A DNA stretch of 47,430 nt from Hyphomicrobiales bacterium (GTDB lineage Bacteria > Pseudomonadota > Alphaproteobacteria > Rhizobiales > Rhizobiaceae): contig JAKDNM010000013.1 of the NCBI GenBank assembly GCA_030456445.1, positions 1 to 47,430 of the forward strand. The letters run 5' to 3'. The notes under the pieces are model-generated. The model was not told the DNA's origin and did not search any database. It was given only the letters and a program-made list of their open reading frames with translations. This document shows, one piece after another, positions 31,914 through 40,479 of the stretch; position 1 is the stretch's first letter; every line of letters starts with the position of its first letter. Made by a program: the position numbers and the translations under genes.

Positions 31914-33428
31914 ATGGCAGCGGGCAGCCCGAGCACTTGTGGAACGTTGATAGCCGACAATGGCATCTCCGTGCTTTCGCCTGGCTTTACCGGCGAATTG
32001 CTGCGCCCCGGCGATGACGGCTTTGATGACGCGGCCGCAATCTGGAATGGATCAATCGTGAGCGAGCCCGCACTGATCGCTCGCTGCAGATCGGCGCAGG
32101 ACGTTGTCGCCAGCGTCCGTTTCGCAGCCGACAACCGGGTGCCGGTCGCCGTAAGAGGCGGCGGGCATAACGTTGCCGGTACCGCAACCTGCGATGACGG
32201 CCTTGTAATAGACCTTACGCATATGAACGAGATAGTAGTCGACCCGGCGGCAAGGCTGGTTCGAGCCGGCGGCGGTGCGACCTGGGCCGATGTGGACGCC
32301 GCGACACAATTGCACAGGCTGGCTGTTCCAGGCGGCTTGGTTTCCAGGACTGGAATTGCAGGCCTGACACTCGGCGGCGGACTTGGCTGGCTGCGTCGCA
32401 AACACGGTCTGAGTTGCGACAACCTCGTTTCAGTCGAGATCGTAACCGCCGATGGCAAGATTCGCACCGCAAGTGACGTTGAGAACCAGGACCTGTTTTG
32501 GGCTGTCCGAGGCGGCGGCGGGAATTTTGGGGTGGTGACGCAGTTTACATATCGTGCGCATCCTATGGGACCGACCGTCGCGTTCTGCTTTGTCTTCTAT
32601 CCCCTTGAAATCGGCCGGTCGGTGCTGAAAGGTTGGCGCACGTTCTGCAATGGTGCGGCGGATGAGGCTTGCTCGATTGCGCTATGCGGCACGGTTCCTC
32701 ATGAAGAGCCCTTTCCGCAATCTACGCGTGGCCGTCAGTTCGTTGCGATCGCCGCGGTGCATTGTGGTCCTGTGGAAGAGGGCCAACGCGCCCTCGAGCC
32801 ATTGCGTCATCTCGGTACGCCTCTGTGTGACCTCAGTGCGCCAATGCCTTATGTCGATGTTCAATCGGCCTTCGACGCTGACTACCCCAACGGCCGACGC
32901 TATTACTGGAAGTCACTTTTCCTCGAGCGGCTTGACGACGCTGCCGTCGAAGTGGTGCTGCAACTGGCTGCGCAGCGGCCGTCATCGCTTTCGACAGTCG
33001 ATATCTGGCAGCTCGGCGGCGCGATGAGCCGTGTCGCACCCGAAGCAACGGCCTTTGGGAATCGGAACGCACCGTGGCTACTCGGAATTGAATCGAACTG
33101 GATCGATCAACAGTTCGACGACTGCAACAAGAATTGGGCCGGCGATGCCTGCGCTCGTATGGAAAGCTTTTCGAATGGCGCCTCATACGTCAACTTTGAA
33201 CCCGACACGGATGTCGGGCCACAGGCGAGAGACGCTCATCGCTTACGCCTTGCCAAGCTTAAGCGGTGCTATGATCCTGAAAATCTATTCCGACTGAACC
33301 ACAACATTGCGCCCTATCAGGGCGAAAGCAATCCCATTCGGTTGCATAAGAGGCCCGATCAATCGTGTAATCTGGCTCGCGAGCAGTCCTCGTCGTCCAA
33401 CAAGACAGGCCGATCCAGAAGCGCATAA
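31914..33428 (+). CDS. FAD-linked (BBE-type) oxidoreductase
   Basis: A 504-residue flavoprotein of the berberine-bridge-enzyme / 6-hydroxynicotine-oxidase group. The FAD-binding part holds VRGGGHNVAG, where H85 is the usual site of covalent flavin attachment, and GGGLGWLRRKHGLSCDNL; the C-terminal BBE motif is YDPENLFRLNHNI (about 460-472). No Cys at the second flavinylation position is evident. The substrate (an alcohol, sugar or N-heterocycle) cannot be told. ATG 31914 follows a GAGGAGA ribosome site. The tail after residue 475 is unusually long and polar for the family. It is divergent from a TetR regulator that likely controls it. Confidence 0.9.
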   Translation: MAAGSPSTCGTLIADNGISVLSPGFTGELLRPGDDGFDDAAAIWNGSIVSEPALIARCRSAQDVVASVRFAADNRVPVAVRGGGHNVAGTATCDDGLVIDLTHMNEIVVDPAARLVRAGGGATWADVDAATQLHRLAVPGGLVSRTGIAGLTLGGGLGWLRRKHGLSCDNLVSVEIVTADGKIRTASDVENQDLFWAVRGGGGNFGVVTQFTYRAHPMGPTVAFCFVFYPLEIGRSVLKGWRTFCNGAADEACSIALCGTVPHEEPFPQSTRGRQFVAIAAVHCGPVEEGQRALEPLRHLGTPLCDLSAPMPYVDVQSAFDADYPNGRRYYWKSLFLERLDDAAVEVVLQLAAQRPSSLSTVDIWQLGGAMSRVAPEATAFGNRNAPWLLGIESNWIDQQFDDCNKNWAGDACARMESFSNGASYVNFEPDTDVGPQARDAHRLRLAKLKRCYDPENLFRLNHNIAPYQGESNPIRLHKRPDQSCNLAREQSSSSNKTGRSRSA

Positions 33429-33444
33429 ACGTCTCAAATCTGAC

Positions 33445-33822
33445 ATGCTGTCGAAATGGTCGACACTTTCGCGATTTTTACGGCGCGTCGGATCTGCAAC
33501 GAGCAGAAGAGAGGTATTTGACATTTCAGATGACCCGTACAGCCGGTTGCGGCTTCGATTTCTGGCTCGCAGTGGCGATCAGCTCGCGGTACTCAAGGCC
33601 GCCACCAACGATCGAGGGAAGCCGGGCAACGCATCGGGTGCCGAACTCCTCAAAGCCGCCCATTCGCTGGCCGGTGGCGGCGGTACGTTCGGCTTTCCAG
33701 CCGTAAGCGAATCCGCCTCGCACCTGGAGACGCTGCTCTTACAGGAGCCGCTGGCCAGCCCGGATCAGGTTCAAGCGGCCCTGCATGTGCTCATCCTCGA
33801 AACTGAACGCATCCTCGCATAG
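33445..33822 (+). CDS. HPt (histidine phosphotransfer) domain protein
   Basis: A 125-residue protein with a single HPt domain: the four-helix segment from about residue 33 to 122, with the phospho-accepting H73 in KAAHSLAGGGGTFGF. Such proteins carry phosphate between a hybrid kinase and a response regulator. It is encoded next to, and convergent with, a minus-strand operon that contains a hybrid kinase with two receiver domains and two stand-alone receivers; these are the obvious partners. ATG 33445 is used because the upstream in-frame start at 33307 would overlap the FAD gene. Confidence 0.8.
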   Translation: MLSKWSTLSRFLRRVGSATSRREVFDISDDPYSRLRLRFLARSGDQLAVLKAATNDRGKPGNASGAELLKAAHSLAGGGGTFGFPAVSESASHLETLLLQEPLASPDQVQAALHVLILETERILA

Positions 33823-33860
33823 AGCCCTTCGCGACTGATTCCTGCGGTGGTTTGGAACAG

Positions 33861-35288
33861 CTATTTCTTATCGCTCGCCAGGCCGGTCCTGGTCATTTCT
33901 CCCCAGCTCTGGTCGGCGCGCAGATACTGCCAGTATCCTTTGACGCGCCACAGATTGTTGATCTGGCGATAGCCAAAATTCTCCAGTACCGCGGCTGCCG
34001 TCAAAATCGCCAGGTCACGCGCGCGCGGAAACTTCTGCAATTCGGCCTCTTCCAGGATCAGCGAACAGACGCTGACGCATACGCCATAGGTGAACACCAG
34101 GGCCGTGAAGGCGAGCAGATAATCGAATGAAAGCATTCCCAACAGCCAGAAGGCGGGCATGAGGATGTAGCCGAGCACCTCCGCGATCGGCCCCAGCACG
34201 TCGACGATAAAAATATGGCCGAAGCCGAGGAATCCCACGCGCCCGTAGCGAGGATTGAAGAACATGGATCGATAGCGGAAGAAGCATTCGAGCGCGCCGC
34301 GCTGCCAGCGCGAGCGTTGCCGGGCAAGCACGCCGAGCGTTTCCGGCGCCTCGGTCCAGCAGACCGGCTCGGGGATGAACTGGATGCGATACTTGCGGCC
34401 GTTGTCCATCATGTGGCGATGCAGCTTGATGACGAGGTCGAGATCCTCGCCCATCGACCCTTTGGTGAACCCGCCGGCGGCGGCTACTTCGGCCCGGCGA
34501 AAGACGCCGAAGGCGCCAGACACCAGCATCAGCGTGTTGATGCGGCTCCAGGCAAGCCGCGCCATGAGAAAGGCGCGCAGATATTCGATCACCTGGAACA
34601 GCGCGAGGAGTTTCGTCGGCAGACCGATCTTCGTTACCCGGCCGCTTTCGATTCTCGAACCGTTCGCGATGCGGATCGTGCCACCGACCGCGATCGTGTA
34701 TTCGGGATCATCGATGAAAGGCTGGGCGGCGCGTATCAGCGCGTCCGGCTCGAGGATCGAATCTCCGTCGATGACACAGAAGATTGGCGCCCGGCAGACG
34801 TTGATGCCGGCGTTTTGCGCATCGGCCTTGCCGCCGTTCTCCTTGTCGACGACGAGCAGCCGTTCCGTCGTCGGCGACGAATAGAGGCTGCGGATGGGCG
34901 CATGCGTGAGGGCTTCCTCATAGGGGCGCTGGAACTTCACCAGCTTGAACACGTCGACCAGACGCTGAAGCGTCTGGTCCTTCGAGCCGTCATTGATCAC
35001 GATGACCTCGAAATTCGGGTATTCGAGCGCCAGCATCGAATGGACGCTTTCGACGACATTCAGCTCTTCATTGTAGGCCGGCACGATCAACGCGATGGGC
35101 GGCGCGACATCGCCGTAGCGATGCCAGAGCAGGGCCGACCGGGCCACCGGCGGCCGTTGCGACAGGGCGTATCCTGCAATGACGAGTTGCAGCAGATAAA
35201 CAAGGGTCTGCGCCATGCCCGACGCGATGATGATCCAGGCGATGATGGTTGCCGTCAGCACAATCTCGTCGGTCCAACCGGAGATCAT
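33861..35288 (-). CDS. processive glycosyltransferase, GT2 family
   Basis: A 475-residue membrane-bound GT2 enzyme. An N-terminal membrane segment (about 10-40) precedes the GT-A domain with IVPAYNEE (68-75), a DxD site as D174-G-D176, the catalytic base in GEDLDL (D282) and the QxxRW motif at 324-328 (QRSRW). Further membrane segments follow (about 355-430). QxxRW marks processive synthases of polysaccharides such as cellulose, hyaluronan and poly-N-acetylglucosamine, which pass the growing chain through the membrane. The start ATG 35288 overlaps the end of the HEAT-repeat gene (ATGA). It is the last gene of the operon. Confidence 0.9.
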   Translation of the reverse strand: MISGWTDEIVLTATIIAWIIIASGMAQTLVYLLQLVIAGYALSQRPPVARSALLWHRYGDVAPPIALIVPAYNEELNVVESVHSMLALEYPNFEVIVINDGSKDQTLQRLVDVFKLVKFQRPYEEALTHAPIRSLYSSPTTERLLVVDKENGGKADAQNAGINVCRAPIFCVIDGDSILEPDALIRAAQPFIDDPEYTIAVGGTIRIANGSRIESGRVTKIGLPTKLLALFQVIEYLRAFLMARLAWSRINTLMLVSGAFGVFRRAEVAAAGGFTKGSMGEDLDLVIKLHRHMMDNGRKYRIQFIPEPVCWTEAPETLGVLARQRSRWQRGALECFFRYRSMFFNPRYGRVGFLGFGHIFIVDVLGPIAEVLGYILMPAFWLLGMLSFDYLLAFTALVFTYGVCVSVCSLILEEAELQKFPRARDLAILTAAAVLENFGYRQINNLWRVKGYWQYLRADQSWGEMTRTGLASDKK

Positions 35289-36325
35289 GACGCCGGCCCT
35301 TCGGAAAGGATGAGCGAGGCCGTGCGCTGGCTTCGCGATGTCTGGCTTGAAGCAATCTCGCGCAGCAGACCCTCTCCATGCGGCGCGATCGCGCGCATGG
35401 CCTTCGCGGCGGCATAGCGGACGGTCCATGCCTCGTCGTCCAGGAGTCCGGCGAGCGGCGTGACCAGATCGGCCAGGCCAAGCCGTCCCGCGGCGTTGGC
35501 CGCTTCGGAGCGTACCCCCCAGTCGTCACTCTCCATGGCGGCGGCGAGAATGGCCGACGCGCGCGGATGACCGGTGCGCCCGAGCGCGCGGAGCGCGGCG
35601 GCGGCCACTTCAGGAGAGTCGTCGCGCATAGCCGCGACAAAAAGGTCGGCAAGCCGGAAATCGCCCATCCGCGCCAGGGCGTCGATCGCGGCCGCCCTAA
35701 CGAAAGCCGGCACGTCGGAACGGACGGCATAGGCCTTCAACTCACCGATCCTGTCCGCGGGAATACGTCGGAAGAGTTCGATCAGGCGGCGTGAGCGCTG
35801 CCCCGCGATACCGATCTTCGGCAAGACGATTTCGAGCGGCGGCAGCGCGCCGAGGTCGCAAAGGGAAATCGCCGCCGCGATGCGCACTTCGCGCGAGCGG
35901 TCGCAATCGAGGGCCGATAGAAGCGCCGGCGCCGCGTTTCCGGAGGAAAACGCAGCCAGCATTTCGACCGCATGGATGCGTTCGGCCGCGTTTCCCTTCC
36001 GCAACTGCCTCTCGACATGGTCCGCGAGACCGCGGTCAACGAAGACCGCGATGACGCCGTCATGCTCTTCACCGCGCAAAAGCGACAGGAATTCGAACCC
36101 GGCGTCGAGCGCGATCGGCGTGGGCACCGAGAGCAGGACCGATTTCAGTGTCTCGCGACTACGGTCCTGCGAGAAGGCGATAAGCGCTTTGAACAGGCGT
36201 TGGCGGGCATCGGCGTCGGCCCGCGCCCGCCTTTGGCGGAACAGGCGCCGCGCAATCAGGGCACACATGACCGCAAGCGACAGGGCGCTGAGCAAAATCG
36301 ATATCGACCAGAACACCCACAGCAT
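35285..36325 (-). CDS. membrane-anchored HEAT-repeat protein
   Basis: A 346-residue protein with one N-terminal membrane segment (MLWVFWSISILLSALSLAVM) and then HEAT/PBS-lyase-like repeats from about residue 100 to 330, for example VRIAAAISLCDLG, VAAAALRALGRTG and VRYAAAKAMRAIA. HEAT repeats build protein-binding solenoids. It overlaps the GT2 gene by four bases and follows the YaiO gene by two, so it is probably a structural part of the synthase-secretion complex in the periplasm or cytoplasm. No enzymatic motif. Confidence 0.85.
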   Translation of the reverse strand: MLWVFWSISILLSALSLAVMCALIARRLFRQRRARADADARQRLFKALIAFSQDRSRETLKSVLLSVPTPIALDAGFEFLSLLRGEEHDGVIAVFVDRGLADHVERQLRKGNAAERIHAVEMLAAFSSGNAAPALLSALDCDRSREVRIAAAISLCDLGALPPLEIVLPKIGIAGQRSRRLIELFRRIPADRIGELKAYAVRSDVPAFVRAAAIDALARMGDFRLADLFVAAMRDDSPEVAAAALRALGRTGHPRASAILAAAMESDDWGVRSEAANAAGRLGLADLVTPLAGLLDDEAWTVRYAAAKAMRAIAPHGEGLLREIASSQTSRSQRTASLILSEGPAS

Positions 36326-36327
36326 CG

Positions 36328-38085
36328 TCAGAACCGCGCGGTGATGCCGAGGCCGAACGTATTGCGGTCGAAGGCGGGGCGTTCCTCGTGAGCGAAGCTG
36401 CCGCGCAGCGTCAGGTCGCCGGTGATGTCGAAAGAAGCGCCGCCGAAGACGGACCGGGTCGGGATAAGCGAGCCATCGTCGATCTCGGGAGCGTCCGCGT
36501 AGCCGGCAAAGACATTGAGCCGCGGCGTAACGACCACGTCGGCGCGCAGGACATAGCCGTCCGCTCGCGTATGGGTATCGTCCTGGGCATGCACCCAGCG
36601 GGCCGAAAGCGCCAGACGATCGTTGAACAGGAAACCCTGCACCCAGGGGGAAAAAGTGGCCACGTCCGAGGTGGCGAACTGGTCGTACCGGACGTCGAGG
36701 TTGAGGAAAACCGGGCCGAAACCATTCGTGCGCGGAATGGCGCGCCAGGATGCGCCACCGCCGAGCGAAAACCGCGCCAGAAAATCCGCGTCGGGCGTCG
36801 CGGCGGCCAACCCGTATACCGAAAACGACGGCGAAAACGCCTGATCGATGCGTCCCTCGATCTGAACGTCCGTCTTGCCGTAGCGCGTGGCCAGGCGGGT
36901 GCGCGCACCGATCGTCGTCTCCGGCGTAACTTTATAGGACAGCCCGACGGAACTGTCTGTCCATGTACCTCGGCCGGCCGACAGATCGCTGACTTCGCTG
37001 CCGATATCGAGCCGCCATTTTCGCGGCAGCGGCGCCGCCAGACGGTTTTGGATGTCGGCCGAGCCCGGCTCCAGCGCGAGCGCCCGACCATATGCCTGTC
37101 TGGCACCTGGATCGTCGCCGCGCGCCCGGCGCGCATCGCCCAACCCGATCAGCGCCTCGGCGCTTTTCGGATCACTCGCGGCCATCGCTGCAAATTTCCG
37201 TTCGGCGCGCGGATAGTCGCCTTCGAGCAGGGCTATTCTGGCGTCAAGGAGACGGGCTTCGGTATTGCCGGGCGCCCGCTGAAGCACGTTGTTCACAAGC
37301 CCGCGGGCGCGCCCGGTATCGCCTCGCCAGATCGCCAGGCGGGCCTGGCCCAGTCGAGCGTCGGTATTGTCTGGGTGGATGGCGAGCGCGGCGTCGAAGA
37401 AGCGGCCTGCCTCGTCGAATTTCCGCTGGGACCCGGCGACAAGGCCGAGCGCGACCAGGGCGTCTATATTTCGCGGTGCGAGGCGCAGCGCCTCGCGGTA
37501 AGCGCGTTCCGCCTCGGCAAAGTTGCCGGCGGCGCGCTGGGTGCGCCCCCTATCGAGCAGGACGGCAACCGGATCGGGATGCGGCTGCCGCCGGCGACCC
37601 TCTGGCTTTCCCGCTTTTCGCATGGCCGTCTTCGCGTGCGGCGTCTGCTTCGCCTGCCGCGCCTTGCGAATGTTGGCGAGCAGGACGGCATATTCGCTAT
37701 TGGCCGGTTGCTCGCGCGCAAGCGGTTCGGCGAGCGCCGCGGCGGCATCCAGGTTGCCGGAACGAAACTCGATCTCGGCCATGCCGAATTTGGCGTCGGA
37801 ATAGTTCGGAGCAAGTGAAAGGGCTTTGGAAAAGGCATCCCGGGCCGCGGCAAGATCGCCACGGTCGAGTTCGGCGAAACCCAGTTGTACCAGCGCGTCG
37901 GCATTGTCGGGCTTCAGCGTGAGCGCACGCTTGAGCGATTGCTCCGCGTCGTCAAAGCGCCGCTCCTGCCGGGCCTTCACACCGGCGGCGTAGAGTTCGT
38001 CCATGGTCTGCGCCCGAACCGCCGGGGCCGAAGCGAGAAAAAGCACCGCGCAAGCGGCGGCGGGGCATCTCCCCAGCCGCATCAT
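36328..38085 (-). CDS. TPR and YaiO-type outer-membrane beta-barrel protein
   Basis: A 585-residue protein with a signal peptide (MMRLGRCPAAACAVLFLASA, cleaved near residue 25), a TPR-repeat region (about 30-370, such as ADALVQLGFAELDRGDLAAA and NIDALVALGLVAGSQ) and a C-terminal YaiO-type barrel (about 375-585) ending in phenylalanine (GLGITARF), as outer-membrane barrels do. The plan recalls the secretion porins of exopolysaccharide systems such as PgaA and PelB, though YaiO itself is uncharacterised. In E. coli, yaiO lies close to yaiP, a GT2 gene. Here it stands between a response regulator and the HEAT-repeat gene. Confidence 0.88.
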   Translation of the reverse strand: MMRLGRCPAAACAVLFLASAPAVRAQTMDELYAAGVKARQERRFDDAEQSLKRALTLKPDNADALVQLGFAELDRGDLAAARDAFSKALSLAPNYSDAKFGMAEIEFRSGNLDAAAALAEPLAREQPANSEYAVLLANIRKARQAKQTPHAKTAMRKAGKPEGRRRQPHPDPVAVLLDRGRTQRAAGNFAEAERAYREALRLAPRNIDALVALGLVAGSQRKFDEAGRFFDAALAIHPDNTDARLGQARLAIWRGDTGRARGLVNNVLQRAPGNTEARLLDARIALLEGDYPRAERKFAAMAASDPKSAEALIGLGDARRARGDDPGARQAYGRALALEPGSADIQNRLAAPLPRKWRLDIGSEVSDLSAGRGTWTDSSVGLSYKVTPETTIGARTRLATRYGKTDVQIEGRIDQAFSPSFSVYGLAAATPDADFLARFSLGGGASWRAIPRTNGFGPVFLNLDVRYDQFATSDVATFSPWVQGFLFNDRLALSARWVHAQDDTHTRADGYVLRADVVVTPRLNVFAGYADAPEIDDGSLIPTRSVFGGASFDITGDLTLRGSFAHEERPAFDRNTFGLGITARF

Positions 38086-38474
38086 CGCTTTCCGTTCTTG
38101 CGCGCGAGCAGCCGGTTCAGCCGGGCCAACAGTTCCTCCGGGATGAACGGTTTCACCAGATAGTCGTCCGCGCCCTTGTCGAGCGCCGAGACGATATCCC
38201 TTTCGGATTTTCGGGCGGTCAGCATGATGACAGGGATTTCGGACAAGCGGGCATCGTTCTTGATATGCGTGAGCACCTCGAAACCGTCCGATTTCGGCAT
38301 CATCGCATCAAGCACGATGAGATCGGGCGTTTCCGTCTCCGCCATCGAGAGCGCCTCGGCTCCGTCCACCGCCCTGACAACGTCGTATCCTTTTGCCTGC
38401 AGCCTGAAATCCATCAGTTCCAGCAACAGAGGATCATCATCGCAGATCAGGATTTTTGCTTTCGTTCCATTCAC
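38082..38474 (-). CDS. single-domain response regulator
   Basis: A 130-residue stand-alone receiver domain: acidic pocket CDDD (11-14), phospho-acceptor D56 in IVLDAMMP, and YLVKPF near the end. No output domain. It starts with GTG at 38474, inside the 3' end of the upstream gene (38 bases of overlap), and ends in a four-base overlap with the YaiO gene. It probably takes phosphate from the hybrid kinase at 40480 or the HPt protein at 33445 and controls the polysaccharide machinery by protein contact. Confidence 0.9.
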   Translation of the reverse strand: MNGTKAKILICDDDPLLLELMDFRLQAKGYDVVRAVDGAEALSMAETETPDLIVLDAMMPKSDGFEVLTHIKNDARLSEIPVIMLTARKSERDIVSALDKGADDYLVKPFIPEELLARLNRLLARKNGKR

Positions 38475-40092
38475 CAGCGCCGCTCCGGTTCCGTGTCTTC
38501 ATGCCCTCACCCCACGGGCCGATCAGTTCATGGACCAGCATCCCGCCGAATGATGGCCATGCGCCCAGATTACGATTTAGCCTCGCTGTGGCGGCTTCCA
38601 TCGCCTTGCGATTACCCAGGAAGCTGATTCGCGAAAGCTCCACCGCAACTTCGTGGCTATACGAATAAGTCGGCTTGGTTAAGGACCCTGTAACGCTTCC
38701 CGGCACCAATTGTGCAACCGGGGACGATCCGGAGCGGTCCAGCACAAGGTCGCCACGCTCGGCGCGGACATAGGTGCGATGCCTTTCGGCGGGCAGCGGG
38801 CCGTTTTCCACCGCTATGCTTATCGGAACGGCATGATCGGCTCCCCAGTCCAGCCAATCCGACGCGATCTGTTCGATCAGGGAAGCGTCGGTCCGGTAGG
38901 CCATGACGGCGATCGCGGCGATCGATTTTCCGGCACTTTGCAACGCTTGCTCGGCAGCGGCGTCGCCCAGCATCCAGAATGGTACGACCACGGCGATCTT
39001 ATTCCCGAGGACCGCGCTCAATGCGTTGATGGTCGTTGCCCATTCCCGCCATGCCGCCGCCGGATCCGCCCGATAATCGGGACGCGGATACGGCTCGATG
39101 TCGTACTGGAAGGATCGAAGTCCCTTGCTCGCTCGCTGGAACGTGCGCAGGGCCGCCGCGCGGTCGAGGGCGTTGGAACGCCCCGCGGCGCTCGCCATGT
39201 CCGGATCGCCTTCAACGGCGTGCACGGCAACGCCGGCGCCGGAGAGCGCGTCGATCAGACGCCGCAGTTTCGCAGAATCGACGACCGAATCGTCTTCGAT
39301 CGGAAGTTGGAGGAAAATTTCACCAATCTTCTGCTGAGTCGTCGCTGAAACGAGACGTTCCGGACGATCGAGCCATAGCCGCATATCCCAGAGCCATGTT
39401 CCGATCTTTGGTGGATCGTCCCGACCATGCGGTGACAGACGGATCGCCGTGATCGATGCTTCCGCCGCCTCTTGGGGACAGGTCATCACCAGTTGCCGGG
39501 GCGAGGGGCTTTTCGGCCATATATCGGACGGAACGGACGCGAGCACGCCCGTAGTCCTGCCGGTGCTTTGGCTGTCCGGTGCGTCCTGGCCCGTTGCCGT
39601 CAGTGTGAAGCCGAAGGGGCCCAATCCGTGCCCCTCGACCACGAGCTCGCCCCGCATCGCGCTCGGAAAGCGGAAATCCGGCGCAGCAAGGATCACGCCG
39701 GCAGGCCGTTCACCGGCCCTGCATCTCACGACGAGCGCTTCGCCATCGCGCGATACGGCAGCGCGCGCTTCGCTGCCGAAGATGCGCGGCTCCAGCATGT
39801 CGAGCAGGTTCGTCTCAAGTGGAAACGGGCGGCTGCGCGGCCGGCCTCCGGCAGGCTCCGGCACGATAATCTCGGTCGGTGCGAATTTGCCATTCTTCGC
39901 GATCTCTACGACGACGAGGCTTTCGGGTGCCGTTTCCAGGCGTCCGAGCGCGTAGGACCAGACAGGGACCGGTGTCTGTGCGATCGCGGTCATCGCTTGC
40001 AACCCCTGGAAGACCGCAATGCCTGCGAGAACGCTCGCGGTATGGATAATTCGGTCGACCGTGCCGCGGGGCGCCCGCTCGGCCGCTCTCAT
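38437..40092 (-). CDS. exported protein with GH18-like TIM-barrel signals
   Basis: A 551-residue protein with an N-terminal hydrophobic export segment (about 15-38, ending AMTAIAQT). Residues about 40-240 look like a beta-sandwich. The C-terminal half contains FQYDIEPY (D331-x-E333) and later VMAYRTD (397-402), which resemble the DxE catalytic site and the MxY motif of family 18 glycoside hydrolases. In exopolysaccharide operons a periplasmic glycosidase often trims the polymer, so that is a reasonable role here. The gene begins in a four-base overlap with the upstream response regulator. The match is by motif only. Confidence 0.7.
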   Translation of the reverse strand: MRAAERAPRGTVDRIIHTASVLAGIAVFQGLQAMTAIAQTPVPVWSYALGRLETAPESLVVVEIAKNGKFAPTEIIVPEPAGGRPRSRPFPLETNLLDMLEPRIFGSEARAAVSRDGEALVVRCRAGERPAGVILAAPDFRFPSAMRGELVVEGHGLGPFGFTLTATGQDAPDSQSTGRTTGVLASVPSDIWPKSPSPRQLVMTCPQEAAEASITAIRLSPHGRDDPPKIGTWLWDMRLWLDRPERLVSATTQQKIGEIFLQLPIEDDSVVDSAKLRRLIDALSGAGVAVHAVEGDPDMASAAGRSNALDRAAALRTFQRASKGLRSFQYDIEPYPRPDYRADPAAAWREWATTINALSAVLGNKIAVVVPFWMLGDAAAEQALQSAGKSIAAIAVMAYRTDASLIEQIASDWLDWGADHAVPISIAVENGPLPAERHRTYVRAERGDLVLDRSGSSPVAQLVPGSVTGSLTKPTYSYSHEVAVELSRISFLGNRKAMEAATARLNRNLGAWPSFGGMLVHELIGPWGEGMKTRNRSGAGEWNESKNPDLR

Positions 40093-40466
40093 CCATGCGC
40101 CCGAAGCAGCCGCTTGACTTCGCCAGCCAGCAGCATCGGGTCGAACGGTTTCGCCACGACGCCGATGGCGCCCATTTCGAGATAGCGATCGACCTGGTGC
40201 GTCTGTGTCCGCGCGGTAATGAACGCCACGGGGATCTTCGCGGTTGCAGGCGCATCCGCCAGCCGCCGCAGCGTTTCGGGCCCGTCCATCTCCGGCATCA
40301 TCACGTCGAGCAGGATAAGGTCGGGCTGCCAGTCGGCCGCATCGTCGAGCGCCGCCGCGCCCGAGGAACAGGTGCGTACGACAAATCCGGGCTCGAGTTC
40401 CAGGGACATCTGGGCGATCTCGCGGATATCGTCCTCGTCATCGACGTAAAGAATCTTTGCCGTCAT
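40089..40466 (-). CDS. single-domain response regulator
   Basis: A 125-residue receiver domain: acidic pocket DDEDD (9-13), phospho-acceptor D54 in ILLDVMMP and VVAKPFDP near the end. No output domain. I chose ATG 40466, which gives the standard MTAKILYVDDE start; the longer frame to 40538 would overlap the kinase. It lies 13 bases after the hybrid kinase stop and overlaps the next gene by four bases, so it is probably the direct receiver of that kinase. Confidence 0.9.
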   Translation of the reverse strand: MTAKILYVDDEDDIREIAQMSLELEPGFVVRTCSSGAAALDDAADWQPDLILLDVMMPEMDGPETLRRLADAPATAKIPVAFITARTQTHQVDRYLEMGAIGVVAKPFDPMLLAGEVKRLLRAHG

Positions 40467-40479
40467 GCTTCTTGCTCCG

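Noticed and set aside
34215-37818. Plus-strand open frames of about 400 and 476 codons opposite GT2, HEAT and YaiO genes
   Set aside because: GC-rich antisense shadows; the minus-strand frames carry the GT2 motifs, HEAT and TPR repeats and ATGA couplings.
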